NCBI RefSeq assembly: GCF_051401765.1
Contig: NW_027480542.1
Coordinates: 806,001-870,000 of the forward strand
DNA from: Calliopsis andreniformis
Taxonomy: Eukaryota; Arthropoda; Insecta; Hymenoptera; Andrenidae
DNA: 64,000 nt
Reading direction: 5' to 3'
Shown here: piece after piece, positions 36,099 to 48,018 of the stretch
How positions within the stretch are numbered: position 1 is the stretch's first letter
Layout of the letters: every line of letters begins with the position of its first letter
Program-made: the position numbers and the translations under genes
Notes under the pieces: generated by a model
The model's input: the letters and a program-made list of their open reading frames with translations, nothing else
Databases searched by the model: none
Told to the model about the DNA's origin: nothing

Positions 36099-36167
36099 GT
36101 GGCAATTAAGTATACTGTAAAGATTTACACTTTGAAAATTCGTGTTTGAAACTATAAATTAATATCA

Positions 36168-36870
36168 TGCCCAAAACAAGAAAATGTTGATGTATATTGC
36201 TTCATGAAAGGATTAATGGAATAGAAGATCAAAGTTTTGTAAGTGATGGAGTGCCTGTGCGATGTGAAGCATGTGAAAAGGAAATTCATTACAATAGAAA
36301 ATCACAACTAAGACAACATTTAAACACTCTTATGCATAAAACAAAATTTCAAAAAAAAGGAACTTTGAGAGCACTTAATATTATAATTTCAAAATTATAT
36401 CACTAACTATAATTTTTCCAATTTAATAAAAATAACTCCATAGAAATTGTACAATATCATCTGCAATATCGCAAGAACAAGTTATGACAAGAAAAAATGA
36501 ATTTTTCTTTGACATGTGCAATGCGGTGGTCACTGTAGATGTGAGTTGGCGGTTTTGACAATGTAGAATGGAGAAATTTTATTATAAAAAATATGAAACA
36601 GGATATTCCCAATGAGTGAATACTTTGTAAAAATTATGTCGACGATTGTTATAAAATAGCAATGCTGAACATAAAAAATGATATTGATGAAAACTATACT
36701 TGAATTTCGGTAGACGAGACGACAGACAAAATTCGACGATACGTAGCAAATCTAATTATTGGGAAAATGTACGAGATCAAAACAAGAATACCTCATTTAT
36801 GTACTTTCCAGTAAAGAGTTAGGAGAGACAAATTATGCAAGCATCGCTCATTTTGTGAATTCATCTGTTT
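36168..36870 (+). pseudogene. hAT-type transposase relic with CGGBP1/BED-like zinc finger
   Basis: The reading begins MPKTRK (36168). After a stop come VRCEACEKEIHYNRKSQLRQ and HLNTLMHKTKF, a C-x2-C ... H-x-H type finger like that of CGGBP1/hAT proteins. Frameshifted blocks then give DIPNE..LCKNYVDDCYKIAM, NIKNDIDENYT, ISVDETTDKIRRYVANLIIG and KMYEIKT..PHLC. 'SVDETTD..GRYVAN' carries the first catalytic Asp region of this hAT group. The C-terminal half including the hATC domain is missing. A second relic of the same group is at 56150. Confidence 0.7.
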
Positions 36871-38143
36871 TTAAAAAGCGGTTAAATTTCGAGCCTTTGT
36901 CTCGTCCACGAAAATCATAGTCTGCTAGCATACGTGACCGACCGAAGGTTGCCTTCGGTAGGAGATTCAGTTGCCCTAACAACAAGCGCGGTACATTTGA
37001 ATTATGACTCGTTTTTCAGCTGATACAGTTGACATTCGAACAGGTGAGCGATTGCGATCAGCTGTTTGAATCTCAGATTCAATATCGAGTGCGGATATCG
37101 GAGTCTGACAGAGAGAGAGAGTAAAATCGGAACATTAGACACAGACAGACAATGATAAGCGAGCGCCGCATAGTAAATTAGTGCTCCGCGCTTACGTAAA
37201 GACACTTGCCAGCCTTTCGGCAGTCAGTCAGCACATATCCGCTCTAGAGAATACTTCAGTGAGCGCTCTTTGTTCACTAAATCGCTCGAAGGCTCTCAAC
37301 CGGCTTCTAACGCTGATATCTTTATTACTAGCGATCTACGTGATTCGTTCTGAGTGATGCGTATTATACGTGCATCAGACAAAGCAAATCGCCCTCGATA
37401 GAGAAATTTCGTTGCAAGCCCGAAAACCTATAGGAATCAAAAAGTTACTTTGATTCCCGGCAGTTGCTATTCGGCTTTGGAGTACTAGAGACCATTCCTT
37501 GGATGCCAACTGGTTAGCGGTACACTTGTCAGGTATAATTAATGTGTTCCACAAAAAACTCGCGTTTAGTAAAAGCCTCCGTGTGACGAATAGATGCACA
37601 CGTGTAGGGTGGACGCTGTGCTGTAGGGCATAAACGAAATAGGCCACTTTTATCAGCCACCAGGATTAACACTGCTAGTCAACGTTGTTCTCCCCGCTCA
37701 CGAAGCACAGGTTTCACCGGGCTTCGTTCGAGGCAATTCGCCAATACGGACATAGAGCACGGAACAGAGGCTAACTTCTCTCTGTACGCTCATTACACGA
37801 CAGTCTGCACAACAAGGTACTGCGTTTTCCTCCCCGTACCCTGGAGATGGGTCAGGCGACTCTAGTGTGAGTTATTTGTGCTCAGATGGTGTGGTTCTGT
37901 CGATTTCTGCTGTAGGCGTTAGAGACGTTAGGACTGTCGCCGGACCACCAGGAGGCCTAGGACAACGAACGTACACCCCTTCAGCCTCCTTGGACAAAAT
38001 TCATTCAATAAGCATCTGTCCTTTTCAGGACAGACAAGAGGAATTATAAGCGCATTATTTCTTTTGGTTTAACCCACCTTCTCACTCATTTCGGACCGAC
38101 GTTAGAACTCATCTAACGATCCAAACATATAAACTATATATAT
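36871..38143. other. no confident gene
   Basis: A minus-strand frame at 37375-37647 contains RRLLLNASFLWNTLIIPDKC. This loosely resembles the extreme C-terminus of some non-LTR retrotransposon polymerases, but nothing else supports it. A short hairpin, GGAATCAAAAAGTTACTTTGATTCC-like, lies near 37432-37457. Confidence 0.3.
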
Positions 38144-39515
38144 TGCGACGTGATCGTCCCGCCGAGCCGTATTCGGGCAAGGACGGGCGTGCAGGATCCA
38201 GCCACTATGCGTCCCACGCCTTGATTTTTTCGTGGGCACCAGGTATTTTGCGATACCATCGTGGAACGTGTCTCCCGTTTTCCGAATCGCGGCTCAGGCT
38301 AGCTCTTTGAGGTCGCGACGTTCTTTCAGGCGTAGGGTGAGGAACGTGTCTAGGATTTTGGGTTTATACAGCGAGAACGCCAGTCAAAACACGGTTTTCT
38401 GATGTAAGAAGGAATATATTCTAGCGAGAAACGTACAAGTTCTTGTCGAGATTATTACACGCGCAGTCTCACGACACGTGGTTGCGAGCAGTTACCCGTT
38501 TCCCGCTACAGCGATAGCGTTACAAAGCTTTTCAAGCGGCGACGAGGCTCAAACGCATGTTCGGCACGCGTAAGAAATCCGCCCGCGTGGCTGTTGTTAC
38601 AAAGGTTCGACACCAGCAAGCCGAAGATGTATCCGCACGCGACAACCGTTCGCCATTATGCCGCTAAGCTGCGGGCTCGCTGTTGGGTCGAGCCCACAGG
38701 CTTCGAGAAACCCGTACGCGAAGGCTTTCTTCCCGTTACATGGCCTACACGACCATCAGGAGTCGACCCTCTCAAGATTTCGCGTTCGAACCGAGCTATT
38801 CCGAGTCATCCGGGGAGAACAATGGGAGAAGGCTTACCACCTGCGACCCGGTTGGCGTCCCGTACAAGAAGAAGACCGAGATCGCTGCGTGCGGCAGAAT
38901 CTCGGCACGCGACGCTTCGTACCAACCGTGCCCCAATTGGCTTGCTCGTGTCGCGCGACCTCGCGACCAATAATTATTAGCGCCGTTCAAATGACGATCG
39001 TTTATTGGCAGGGACTCCTTGAGTCCCCCTGGAACTCTTCTTGCGGCGAGGATCCGAGACGCAGTCTTAGACGCCGTACTCCCGTAGCAATGTCCCTGCG
39101 CCTCTCCGGTGACCAACCTCGCGCGCGTCGGCTGGTTCCCATCCATCGGTGCGTCCTCGTACAACCATGGTGCAGCCCTCCCATCGTGCGTCATCCCTGA
39201 GTTGGCTCGATGGACCACGACAGTGTCACAATTTAGGCGTCGCGTCACTCGCTCGGTGGAGTGACTCTGAAGCGGCTGGTACCCTGGCCGCTGCCCGATT
39301 CCGAAGATCCACCGCAAAAGACTGTGTCGGTGGCTCCGTTGTGGTCTCGCACCTATCTCCTGCAAATGCTAGCATCTAGGCCGTTGAGAGAACCCTGGTA
39401 GCTTGAGCATAAAAGAGGTGTTAGTAACGCGTTAGATTCCCGGTGGTGCGCACTAAAGGCCTCTCCTGCGCCGAGAAGGGTTCAACTTTATGACTGGCTC
39501 TTGTGCCACGTGCCA
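38144..39515 (+). repeat. solo LTR, family copy 2
   Basis: Begins TGCGACGTGATCGTCCCGCC and ends CACGTGCCA. It is about 1.37 kb and closely similar along its length to copies 1 and 3. It is preceded by ATAT; ATAT also follows if the element ends one base earlier, giving a 4-bp duplication. It is GC-rich inside the AT-rich intron. No PBS or internal region follows. Confidence 0.65.
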
Positions 39516-42103
39516 TATAAAAAAAGAAGTATAATTACTATTAACTGTTACAAAAAATCATAGTCCTTTTTTTGAAAAATTTAAGAAAACTCTACTTAAC
39601 TGACTTCGCGAATTGACGACACGTACCTTGCGATTTTTCGTCAATGAGCGTCGCAGTTTCGCATTTTTGAAGGCGTTCATAATCGGTTTGCTTCGAAATC
39701 TTTTTCCGAAATCGTTTGCTGCATTCTTTTCGTTGCGCCCAATTAGAACTAATTTTGTTGCAAGGAATGCCCAGTGGGTCCCTGCTATTCCCGTGATCAC
39801 ACATATGTGTACGCGCGTAAATGTTTTCTCTATCTCTATCCGCACCCGACTTCCACATATCTCTTCGTATTCATACGATACGTTCTCTTCATACTTAAAA
39901 CGACTTACACATTTCAATCGTATATGTGACACACATTCATGTAATGTTACGTTACGGTTAATTATATCCTAATATCGTATAACACTTCAACACAAGTATT
40001 GCTTCAAACCGAGTGTCCGTGTAACCTGGTATTTTAACAACCTCAGCATTACACCAACCGTGCAGGTGTCAATGTGTATCGATGACCGACCTAGTATATA
40101 ATTCGCGTTTTAAAAATAGATTTCGCTGAGGTAATTGCGGCAGTTCTTTCGGACCCACCATTCGAACAAAATTCCAATCAACTCCTTTAACCCCTTCGTC
40201 TCGCGCCGATTCTTTTATCAAAATCCAAGTAAGGTATATTTCGCCCGCCGAGTACATAGTTCCGTAATCAGTGTCACGCGACGTAAAACCGCGAGTGAAA
40301 ACCCTTTGTAGACCTCCTACCGCCGAGCCATTAAGTCTTCTTCACTCGTTACTGTCATAGTTATAAGATAAACCAATTATTGTAAATCATATTTGTAATA
40401 ACGTATCATTTTTATCTCCAAAACGAGATATAATAAATTAAACGATTTGTACACGTATATCTAAGGGGTTAAATGACGACAGCCTGACCAATTCCCGATT
40501 CCCGAACATTCCGACGATCCCGAGGAAGGCATACATAGCCTAAACTTCATATAAATACTGTATTTTGTCCTCAGTAGCGTACCCCGGGACATAACAATAA
40601 AAATTCCATTACAGTAGAGCTTCGATTATAATTTAAACAGTGAAGCAATAAACAGTCATTTGTTCACGAAAATGAAGCTAGTTATTTCGTGTTACCTTGG
40701 ATACTTGAAGTCATTACAGTTAGGTTACTAAAATTCATTTTGTTATTGGAATATTGAAATAGACGTATACGGTATGGAAAATTAAATTTTGGTTAGTAAC
40801 CAGAGAAATTCGTAGAAATGATGCTTATGTGACTCGATGTACTGGATGTAAAGTATACGGTTTTGACTTTTCTGAACTATGCAGTTTGGAACGCGAGTTC
40901 TTGAAACGACATATTTCATCGCCGACTATCGAAAATCGCTTTACAAGCGGTTTTTGATTATAATTTTACAATAATAAATTAACGTGATTAGGCTGACTGA
41001 CGGTGAAGAATTTTTAATTTAAAATGCAATTTGTAATAAGTAGCAATATTCGAATCGGGTTTTTCGGATAACGATAACTCTAAGGAAAGAAAAGGTCTGC
41101 ATTACTAACTTTTATTATGCGTATATATTTCGATTAGGGAAATTTCGATAATGTTAGTCTTTGACGAGACATATCAATACAAAAACTTAATTCGGTACGT
41201 AACTCAAACTACACTCTTTTTGTTGACCACTCGGGAAGACTTGGTTGAAGATCGTAAAAGTTTTATGAGGGTCTTTAGAATCCATAAGCATATACAGTAC
41301 AATATCGTCAAAGAGTCTTCCATATTTTTCACAGCACTGCAAATTTAGCGTGATTGACTATATGTAGAGATAAGTGGATATAAATAAAATAATATATGGC
41401 ACGTATTTCGAATTTCGAGTAAAATATTGCATTCATTTGGGTACCTCAAGTAATGTTAAGAGTAGAACCCTCGATTTGATTATTGCACCGAATAAATGAT
41501 CTTAACTAATCAGAGAAAAATAGTTCTTCTGCGTGTTAGGATTTCTGCTTAATAAGTTTATGCTACGATCGCCAAGACACTATTTTTGAGCTACATCTGT
41601 TTTCGATTGATATTTTAGTAATTGCACATAGGTTAGAAAGCTGGCCCCAAAAAGCTTATTAGAGTTTTTAAAGAGTTAAAAATGCATTTTAATTAACGAA
41701 AAACGAAGTTTGGCTCGCACCAATCAGAAGCACTTTTATACCTAATTGGCTGGAACCCTGCTACCAAAATTAGTATTTAAGGGTGCGAAAAACAGCCGAG
41801 CGACTTCAGAAACGGAAATGAGCTACACTTGATAAGATCAGTACAAACGACAATTTGTATTTTGTTTATTTGAATAAACGGACATGTGAAGCACATTCGA
41901 TCCGATTTGGCACTATTGTGTCAAATATATATATATACCAAGCCGAGTTAATAAATTAATTACAGGAGTGCGTTAACATTGCGCGATTATTTGCACAAAT
42001 TGCCTTTATTCAAATAATTGAGGAATCGGTTTGCGTCGCACAAATGCACAAGGTGGACCCTATCTTCAGAATTTAAGAAAACTAATTTCTTTACTATTTA
42101 CAG
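39516..42103. other. rest of the intron; nothing recognised
   Basis: No coding motif. GTATTTAAG near 41770 and GAATAAACG near 41873, in a block that starts TGTTAGG (41533), could mark another old LTR, but no ends match. Confidence 0.35.
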
Positions 42104-42260
42104 GTAAAGTGAACTCCTTGTTTGGTGTCTGCGAATCTTTGATGCCGCTTGTTTATGGACCAATGTACGGTTTCATTTATGCTGCAAGTATGAAAACATT
42201 TCCAGGGATGTTCTTTGTAGTCGGTGCTTGTATGACAATGCCTGCCATCATTGGGTTTTC
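42104..42260 (+). CDS. SLC46-type MFS transporter, internal exon 4 of 4 detected
   Basis: 157 bp, acceptor TTTACTATTTACAG, donor GTAAGT, entering in phase 1 and leaving in phase 2. It encodes GKVNSLFGVCESLMPLVYGP then MYGFIYAASMKTFPGMFFVV and GACMTMPAIIGF. 'GK.NSLFG..E.LMP(L/M)VY.P.Y..(I/V)Y....' is highly conserved in insect SLC46 members and covers TM11 into TM12. It joins exon 3 in frame across 18.4 kb. The remaining tail of the protein is expected in one further exon. Confidence 0.85.
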
Positions 42261-43269
42261 GTAAGTTCTTTATATCTGTTTTACTCAATAATTGACATTT
42301 CGTCATTAAGACGTACTGTTCAGTGCTGATAAAGTTATACTCGTGATGGCACAGCGGCCAGAGGGGTCCCTCGCTTTGCTGCGCCTCACATCGTCTTTCC
42401 CTAATAGCTGTGACCGCATCGGTCAGTAACACACTTCAACCGAAAGTATAGACAACGTGATGGCAGGATATAACGATTTCAGTAAAACAGCAGACTATCG
42501 GTCCTTCACACTTTTAACAATTGACGCCACGGTGGCCAATTGGGGACCCAGATACGATTCAACGTATTGTTACGATTTTGCAGAGTAATGCAGAGTCACT
42601 GGCTACTCCCCGCGCGCACTCCGAGCTCGCGACCATCGCGTCAGCAAATTAACTCTTCGGGGTTAGGTGGATTAAAAACTGTCCCACTTTTTGTTTAGCT
42701 TTTCATGAATGGTGGGATATGTTTTAATCCACTTCGAAAAGTTAGTTATTCATAGTTATACAGTTTAATGTCTAATATTTTATTTCAAGTTTTTCATTCA
42801 GTTGGCAACGCTACGAACCAACGATAAATACGTAAATAAGTGGAAACAAAAATTTATATAAGTCAAAACGCATTAGTAAGTTGTTGACATTATTGTGATT
42901 AAGATGCAACTTGGGTTTCTATTTTTCTTAAAATCGTGTGCATCAAAGTGTTAAAATCTAAAGACTGTATCTTACAACTTTATTTACAATCAGGCAATTT
43001 ATATCTCTCCGTTTAGTACAATTCGATTGCGTGCAGTCACCGTGACAACTGTCAGTAACTTCTCTAAATATCAATCTTGAAGACATTTGCTTCGACCGTC
43101 TTTTCATTTTTCTTTGCGAGCACAGCAGGCAATAGCCACGTACCCGGTGCTCGTCACAATATTTTTTTCCTGGTTCCTGCAAATACGAGGCCCCAGAGAT
43201 AGCAAAAGCGGTAAACAAGTCTCAGTTCTATAAAGGTCATTATTCAACAATTTCTTATCGTCAATACAG
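42261..43269. other. intron start with dispersed motif copy b
   Basis: 42445-42552 (minus) is the inverted relative of 46605-46710, sharing TTGTTAAAAGTGTGAA and CTGCTGTTTTACTG, and is also related to 29783-29848. A cysteine-containing open frame at 42958-43218 (minus) is not recognised. Confidence 0.4.
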
Positions 43270-43573
43270 TACAGTAATGTTGCGGACGAGAGCCGTTTCG
43301 TCTACACGGACGAGAGCCGTGGTTTATCCCCACTACCTCGTTTGATACGTGCCGCCGAGAAACCAATTCTTTGAACCATCGCGTTCGAGCTCGACGCCCG
43401 AGAACAAGGACGTCATAAAAAACAACGATAGCATTAGGGATTTAGGAAAAATTGGATAGCGATAGGAAAAATTGAAGTTTCTTATTCGCAAACGGATTTT
43501 CACGCAAGTAATACCAATCGATTCCTTGTGCTCTCCCGACTAAAATGATGTCAACCACGACATGATTCCAATT

Positions 43574-43955
43574 ATTTATAACAGGCTTCGGAATTAACTG
43601 CTCTTTTCGGCCGATTTTCGAAGGCGACGCCTCCTTTCTCCCTCGCACGTCACTTCTCTCCGCGGCGGCCCTAGTGCTCGGAAGGCTTCAGGTGCGTGTC
43701 ACAAAAATCGCGCGTAGCGCATTTGGGCGACGTCACTTATATCCATAGATTTCCACATCACCCATGAGGTAATATTATTGATGCGTTTTTGTTTTGTCAG
43801 TGGTATCCCCTGACGCGCGATTCTTGTGGCACGCGCCTGAGGCCTTCCGAGCACTAGGACCGCCGCGGAGAGAAGTGACGTGCGAGGGAGAAAGGAGGCG
43901 TCGCCTTTGAAAATCGGCCGAAAAGAGCAGTTAATTCCGAAGCCTGATTTATAAT
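43574..43955. repeat. about 141-bp-arm hairpin inside the TA-flanked element
   Basis: 43574-43714 and 43814-43955 are nearly perfect reverse complements (for example CAGGCTTCGGAATTAACTGC and its complement) around a 100-bp loop. They include matched SacII-like CCGCGG and GC-rich blocks. Several mirrored open frames here are shadows. Confidence 0.8.
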
Positions 43956-43967
43956 AAAGATATTTAA

Positions 43968-46341
43968 CCCTTTGCACTCGAGGGCTCCGGAGCGGAGCCA
44001 TTTTAAATTTGTCTTCAAACTCGAGGGCTCCGCTACGGAGACAATGGAATTAATTTTCAGTTTTTAACATGAGAACAAAAACAAATCGTAAAAATTAGTT
44101 ATAGGATATTTCGCTGTTGGTGACAAATGACGGTCGCGGCTCGCAGATTGTTATGCTCTCGATAACAGCACACAATCGCGGTTTGAGCAACATTCCGCAT
44201 TCCGCACTTGGATGCAAGTGAGTTAAGTCGTGTTATTCAGCAGTAGAGTGTATATCAGATTCTAGTTTATCTGTTGTTTTTATATTTTGAATTCATATTT
44301 ATATCCCCGATATGGCAAATAAAAGAAAAATTTGTGAAAATTATAGTGATATTGAAAGTAGTAGCGACGAATTAGAATTTGAAGTTCATGGTGAACATTA
44401 CAGAAATAACATAGACGCTCTTGGCCGTGATGAAGCAGACAATATTGAACTAAGCCATGAATCCGATTCTAATGATAGTGATATATTTCCTGCAGTACGA
44501 CGACACATACCGAGAATTGAAAGTGATATTGAGGGATTTGAAAGTGATACAGAAGGAAATGTAGAAGACACAACAGATCCAACTGGAAATGACGAATGGA
44601 TGGATGTTTCGGAAGTGGATAATATTCCATCTCCTATTGATTTCGATATTTCACCTCGAATTGCCGGACCACAAATTTCCAACGATATAAAAGAACCGTT
44701 AGATTTTTTTCAATTATATTTTACAGATACATTGATTGATTCCATAATAAAAGAGACAAATGATTACGCAAATTCAAGATTGCGTGGAAGGCAATTGTCA
44801 AGGAGATCAATATGGAATACATGGAGTGATGTTAATCGGAAAGAATTTCTGTCCTTCATCGGAGTGATCTTGAATATGGGAACCATGCCGGTTGCAAATT
44901 TCCAGGAATATTGGTGTACCAAGTTCACCAGTAAAATTCCATTCTTTTCAGACGTATTTACCCGAGATAGATTCCAGCAAATATTTTGGATGCTTCATTT
45001 ACACAAAAATGCACCAGTAGGCAGAAATACGTGCTTAAGGACTCGCATTCATAAAGCCAATAACTTTTTACAATACATCAACTCAAAATTTTCCGAACAT
45101 TTTATACCGTATCAGTCGATTTGCGTTGATGAATCCGTTATAAAATTTAAGGGGAAAATATGTTTTATGACATATAATCCAGCTAAACCCACTAAATGGG
45201 GAATTAGAATTTACGTTCTGGCCGACTCAACTACCGGTTATGTTTATTCGGTTTTGCCTTATTACGGCAGTATTACTTCTGAAAATCTCATAAGACCTGA
45301 TCTGCCTGTCAGTTCCAGAATTCCTTTAGACCTGTACAGAAAACTATTGGACAATGTTCCTAATGCTAAAGGTTATCATATGTATACCGACAGGTATTAT
45401 ACAAGCATACCCCTTGCCGAAGAACTGCTAAAAATGAATTGTTTCCTCACCGGCACAATCAAAACAAATAGGAAATATTTACCAACGACAATAAAAAAAC
45501 CGCAATTTGTAAGAGACAGGAAAACAGTGGCTTACAGAAAAGGCAAAACCCTAGTTCTCGCATGGAAGGACAAAAGGATTGTCACTTTGTTAAGTACTCG
45601 TAATGAAGCGGGTTTGACATCGGTTGATAGAAGAGTACGTGGTGGTGAATTGGTCAGAATACAAAAACCTAAAATTGTTATCGATTACACAAAAAATATG
45701 CGTGGAGTAGATCGGGCCGACCAATATGCTGCAACATATTGTTTTCTGAGAAAATCCCTGAAATGGTGGAGAAAACTATTTTTTTGGGGGATGGAAATGT
45801 GTACAGTAAATGCATATATATTGTACACTTCTGTTAAAAAAATAAATAATGAAAAACCAATGACACACTTGAAGTTTGTAAAATTGTTGGTGGACCAATT
45901 GATTGGGAATTTCCGACAAAACAGCACATCTCGAGAATACAGTTACACACCAAATACGGAGGCCAGACTCAACAACCACCTACATATTATACGTTCTGGA
46001 ACCAAGAAAGATTGTGTAGTGTGTTCGAATAGAAAAATTCCAGGCGAAAGACGGCAGACCCATTATTTTTGTGATACCTGTCTAGAGAAGCCAAGATTAC
46101 ATATTGGCAATTGCTTCGAGAGGTATCACACTTTGGAAAATTACAAAATGTAATAATTTTATAATTTTTTTTATATATCCTAACATTTGTATCCATAAAC
46201 AATTAAAAAAAATAATAACATACAACGATGACTTTTCTTTCAATGCGTATATCATGAACTTACATGTGAATATGATCTTTTCACTCAAATGGCTTCGAGT
46301 TGCTGGTAATATGACTCAAAATAAACTTCGAGTGCAAAGGG
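43968..46341 (+). mobile_element. complete piggyBac-like transposon, 2374 bp
   Basis: Flanked by TTAA on both sides (43964-43967 and 46342-46345). Terminal inverted repeats are CCCTTTGCACTCGA at 43968 and its complement ending at 46341. Next to each end are GAGGGCTCCG repeats (left) or AT-rich DNA (right). It encodes a single intact transposase. Perfect target sites, matching termini and an undamaged frame indicate a recent insertion. Confidence 0.95.
44312..46153 (+). CDS. piggyBac-like transposase, intact (613 aa)
   Basis: A cut-and-paste transposase that excises and reinserts piggyBac elements at TTAA. Residues 1-110 are acidic (many D, E, S), as usual. The DDE_Tnp_1_7 core runs about 125-500. 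The catalytic triad is readable as D273 (QSICVDESVIKFKGK), D360 (YHMYTDRYYTS) and D467 (KNMRGVDRADQ). A C-terminal cysteine-rich domain has C568, C571, C587, C590, H597, C601 and H606, the family's cross-brace zinc finger that binds the element ends. The length is normal for the family (about 560-650). The start is the first ATG after stop-rich sequence; a plausible leader lies between the left terminus and the ATG. There is no frameshift or stop. Confidence 0.95.
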   Translation: MANKRKICENYSDIESSSDELEFEVHGEHYRNNIDALGRDEADNIELSHESDSNDSDIFPAVRRHIPRIESDIEGFESDTEGNVEDTTDPTGNDEWMDVSEVDNIPSPIDFDISPRIAGPQISNDIKEPLDFFQLYFTDTLIDSIIKETNDYANSRLRGRQLSRRSIWNTWSDVNRKEFLSFIGVILNMGTMPVANFQEYWCTKFTSKIPFFSDVFTRDRFQQIFWMLHLHKNAPVGRNTCLRTRIHKANNFLQYINSKFSEHFIPYQSICVDESVIKFKGKICFMTYNPAKPTKWGIRIYVLADSTTGYVYSVLPYYGSITSENLIRPDLPVSSRIPLDLYRKLLDNVPNAKGYHMYTDRYYTSIPLAEELLKMNCFLTGTIKTNRKYLPTTIKKPQFVRDRKTVAYRKGKTLVLAWKDKRIVTLLSTRNEAGLTSVDRRVRGGELVRIQKPKIVIDYTKNMRGVDRADQYAATYCFLRKSLKWWRKLFFWGMEMCTVNAYILYTSVKKINNEKPMTHLKFVKLLVDQLIGNFRQNSTSREYSYTPNTEARLNNHLHIIRSGTKKDCVVCSNRKIPGERRQTHYFCDTCLEKPRLHIGNCFERYHTLENYKM

Positions 46342-46385
46342 TTAAATAATAAAGGTTGGAACCCTACGTCCGTAACATTACTGTA

Positions 46386-46814
46386 TTAATAAGTAACCAA
46401 ATATTACAAGTACTAAAGAATGTGGTACAGAATAAAATTCAACATTTCAGTAATGTAAATGTTAAATGGCGAGTTTTAACAATTTTTATGTGAATGGATA
46501 CTATTGAGTTAATTGACAGTGCTGTATTGATTATAATGCCCTTTCCATAATTCCTAGGGTTCCGAATTGGAAGGAAACAGGTAAAAAGACGTTGGTTCCT
46601 ACTTAAGTCCCCATTTTACCACTACAACGCCGATTGTTAAAAGTGTGAACGACCGACACTCTGCTGTTTTACTGGAATCATTATATTCCGCGTCGACTAT
46701 ACGCATGAGATGTCCACTGTGACCAATTATACATGTATACTTTCCACACGAACCTAACCAGCTTTGAACAGTACGTATGATATTAATAGAATATTAAACC
46801 TAAAGAGTTGAAGT
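46386..46814. repeat. intron segment with dispersed motif copy c and hAT target site
   Basis: 46605-46710 matches, inverted, 42445-42552. GTTGAAGT at 46807-46814 is the left target duplication of the hAT element that follows. Confidence 0.6.
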
Positions 46815-47930
46815 TAGGGGTGTACAAGTTGTCCCGAGTCTCGAGAACCCGAGCTTCAGAACAGGACGGAAAAGTTCGGGCGGGATCAGGCGGGATCCTG
46901 AGGCCTTTGCGTGTCTCGAGACTAGGCGAGATCTCGAGATTCGTGCCTGCTCGGAATCCCGAGACTCAATTCGGGATATAAGCATGAGTCGGGTCGGCGC
47001 GAATTTAAATTCGAATTGGCTCGGTAAATATCGGATGCAATCGGTTTGAGAGAAAGAAATGCAGGATACAGCTACGTATTAAGAGACGGAAAGGAGTTGT
47101 AATGATTTAAAACGTAGATACCATGCTTCAAACTTAGGAGAAAATTGCTTTTACTTTGGTAATACTTGTAAATGTTAATGCAAATTATTTTATACATAAT
47201 CTTTTACGTAATGTTACTAAAATAACATAGGTAAAAATGACATAAAATATACTGTTATCTGTAATTCCTATACAAAAGAACAGATGTATTATTGTCCTAT
47301 ATTGTTCTGCGAAAAGCATACTTAGTCTGTATTTTCAGACAACTTTGAAGGGAACGCTTTGTCCTTCTCTTTATAAATAATAATAACAATTCTTTTTTAA
47401 ACTTATACAACGTATATTTATTTAGTTGTAGTTAATTTATTAAGTCATGAAATAAAAAAACATTCAATTTTTGAAATTTACCATACTTCTCATTTTTCTT
47501 GATTTTTATTTCGGCTTCAACATGTATCGATGACATAGTGTGAATTCTGCAACGCACATAGGCATGGGGATGGAGGGGAACCGCTTAGAAATGTTAAGTG
47601 CTTTTCCTAAACCAATGACTCGAGAAAATAAATTGAAACGTTCTTCAAAGCTTAAAACGCGAATGGCAGTTAGTTTAGGTCAGTTCGTTAGAGCAGAAAA
47701 GCCAGTTCCAGTTGGTTAAATCGCAAGGATTACAATTAAGTAGTGTACTTTTAAAGTACTTTAAAATTAAGTAGTGTATTTGGTGTATTCAATATTAGTA
47801 GTAGTATATCAATAGGAACAGTAATTGTGTAATAATAAAAATAGCAATAGTGTAGCAATAGGAATAGTGATAGTGTAACAATAATATATTAACAATAGGA
47901 TATTTTTAAAGAACTGTAAAATATTTAATC

Positions 47931-48018
47931 ATGGATTTTGAAAGTGCTGGGGTGACTCAAGAAAGCGCTATAAATGTGTTGAACAACACTCCTGAAAACA
48001 GGAGAAATAGGCATAGAA
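47931..48018 (+). pseudogene. outer hAT transposase, N-terminal stub
   Basis: ATG at 47931 encodes MDFESAGVTQESAINVLNNT followed by PENRRNRHRI. The frame is then cut by the left terminus of the inner hAT at 48019. It resembles the leader preceding a BED finger. It lies on the same strand as, and upstream of, the C-terminal hATC part at 50853-51470, so both belong to one broken gene. Confidence 0.5.

Larger units (their letters stand above)
43272..46383. mobile_element. TA-flanked Tc1/mariner-like non-autonomous element, split by piggyBac
   Basis: CAGTAATGTTGCGGACG at 43272 and its near-complement CGTCCGTAACATTACTG ending at 46383 are flanked by TA on both sides (43270-43271; 46384-46385), the target of the Tc1/mariner superfamily. 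Without the 2.38-kb piggyBac insertion it would be about 734 bp. It contains the long hairpin at 43574-43955 and no transposase of its own. Confidence 0.6.

Noticed and set aside
37375..37647. Possible non-LTR polymerase C-terminus
   Set aside because: Only one short motif (ASFLWNTL) resembles that region; no reverse transcriptase core or poly(A) tail nearby.
39558..39932. 124-codon minus-strand frame
   Set aside because: An overlapping frame exists on the opposite strand and no domain is visible.
41533..41926. Candidate solo LTR (TGTTAGG ... TTGTGTCA with TATTTAAG and AATAAA)
   Set aside because: No target duplication, no second copy and arbitrary ends.
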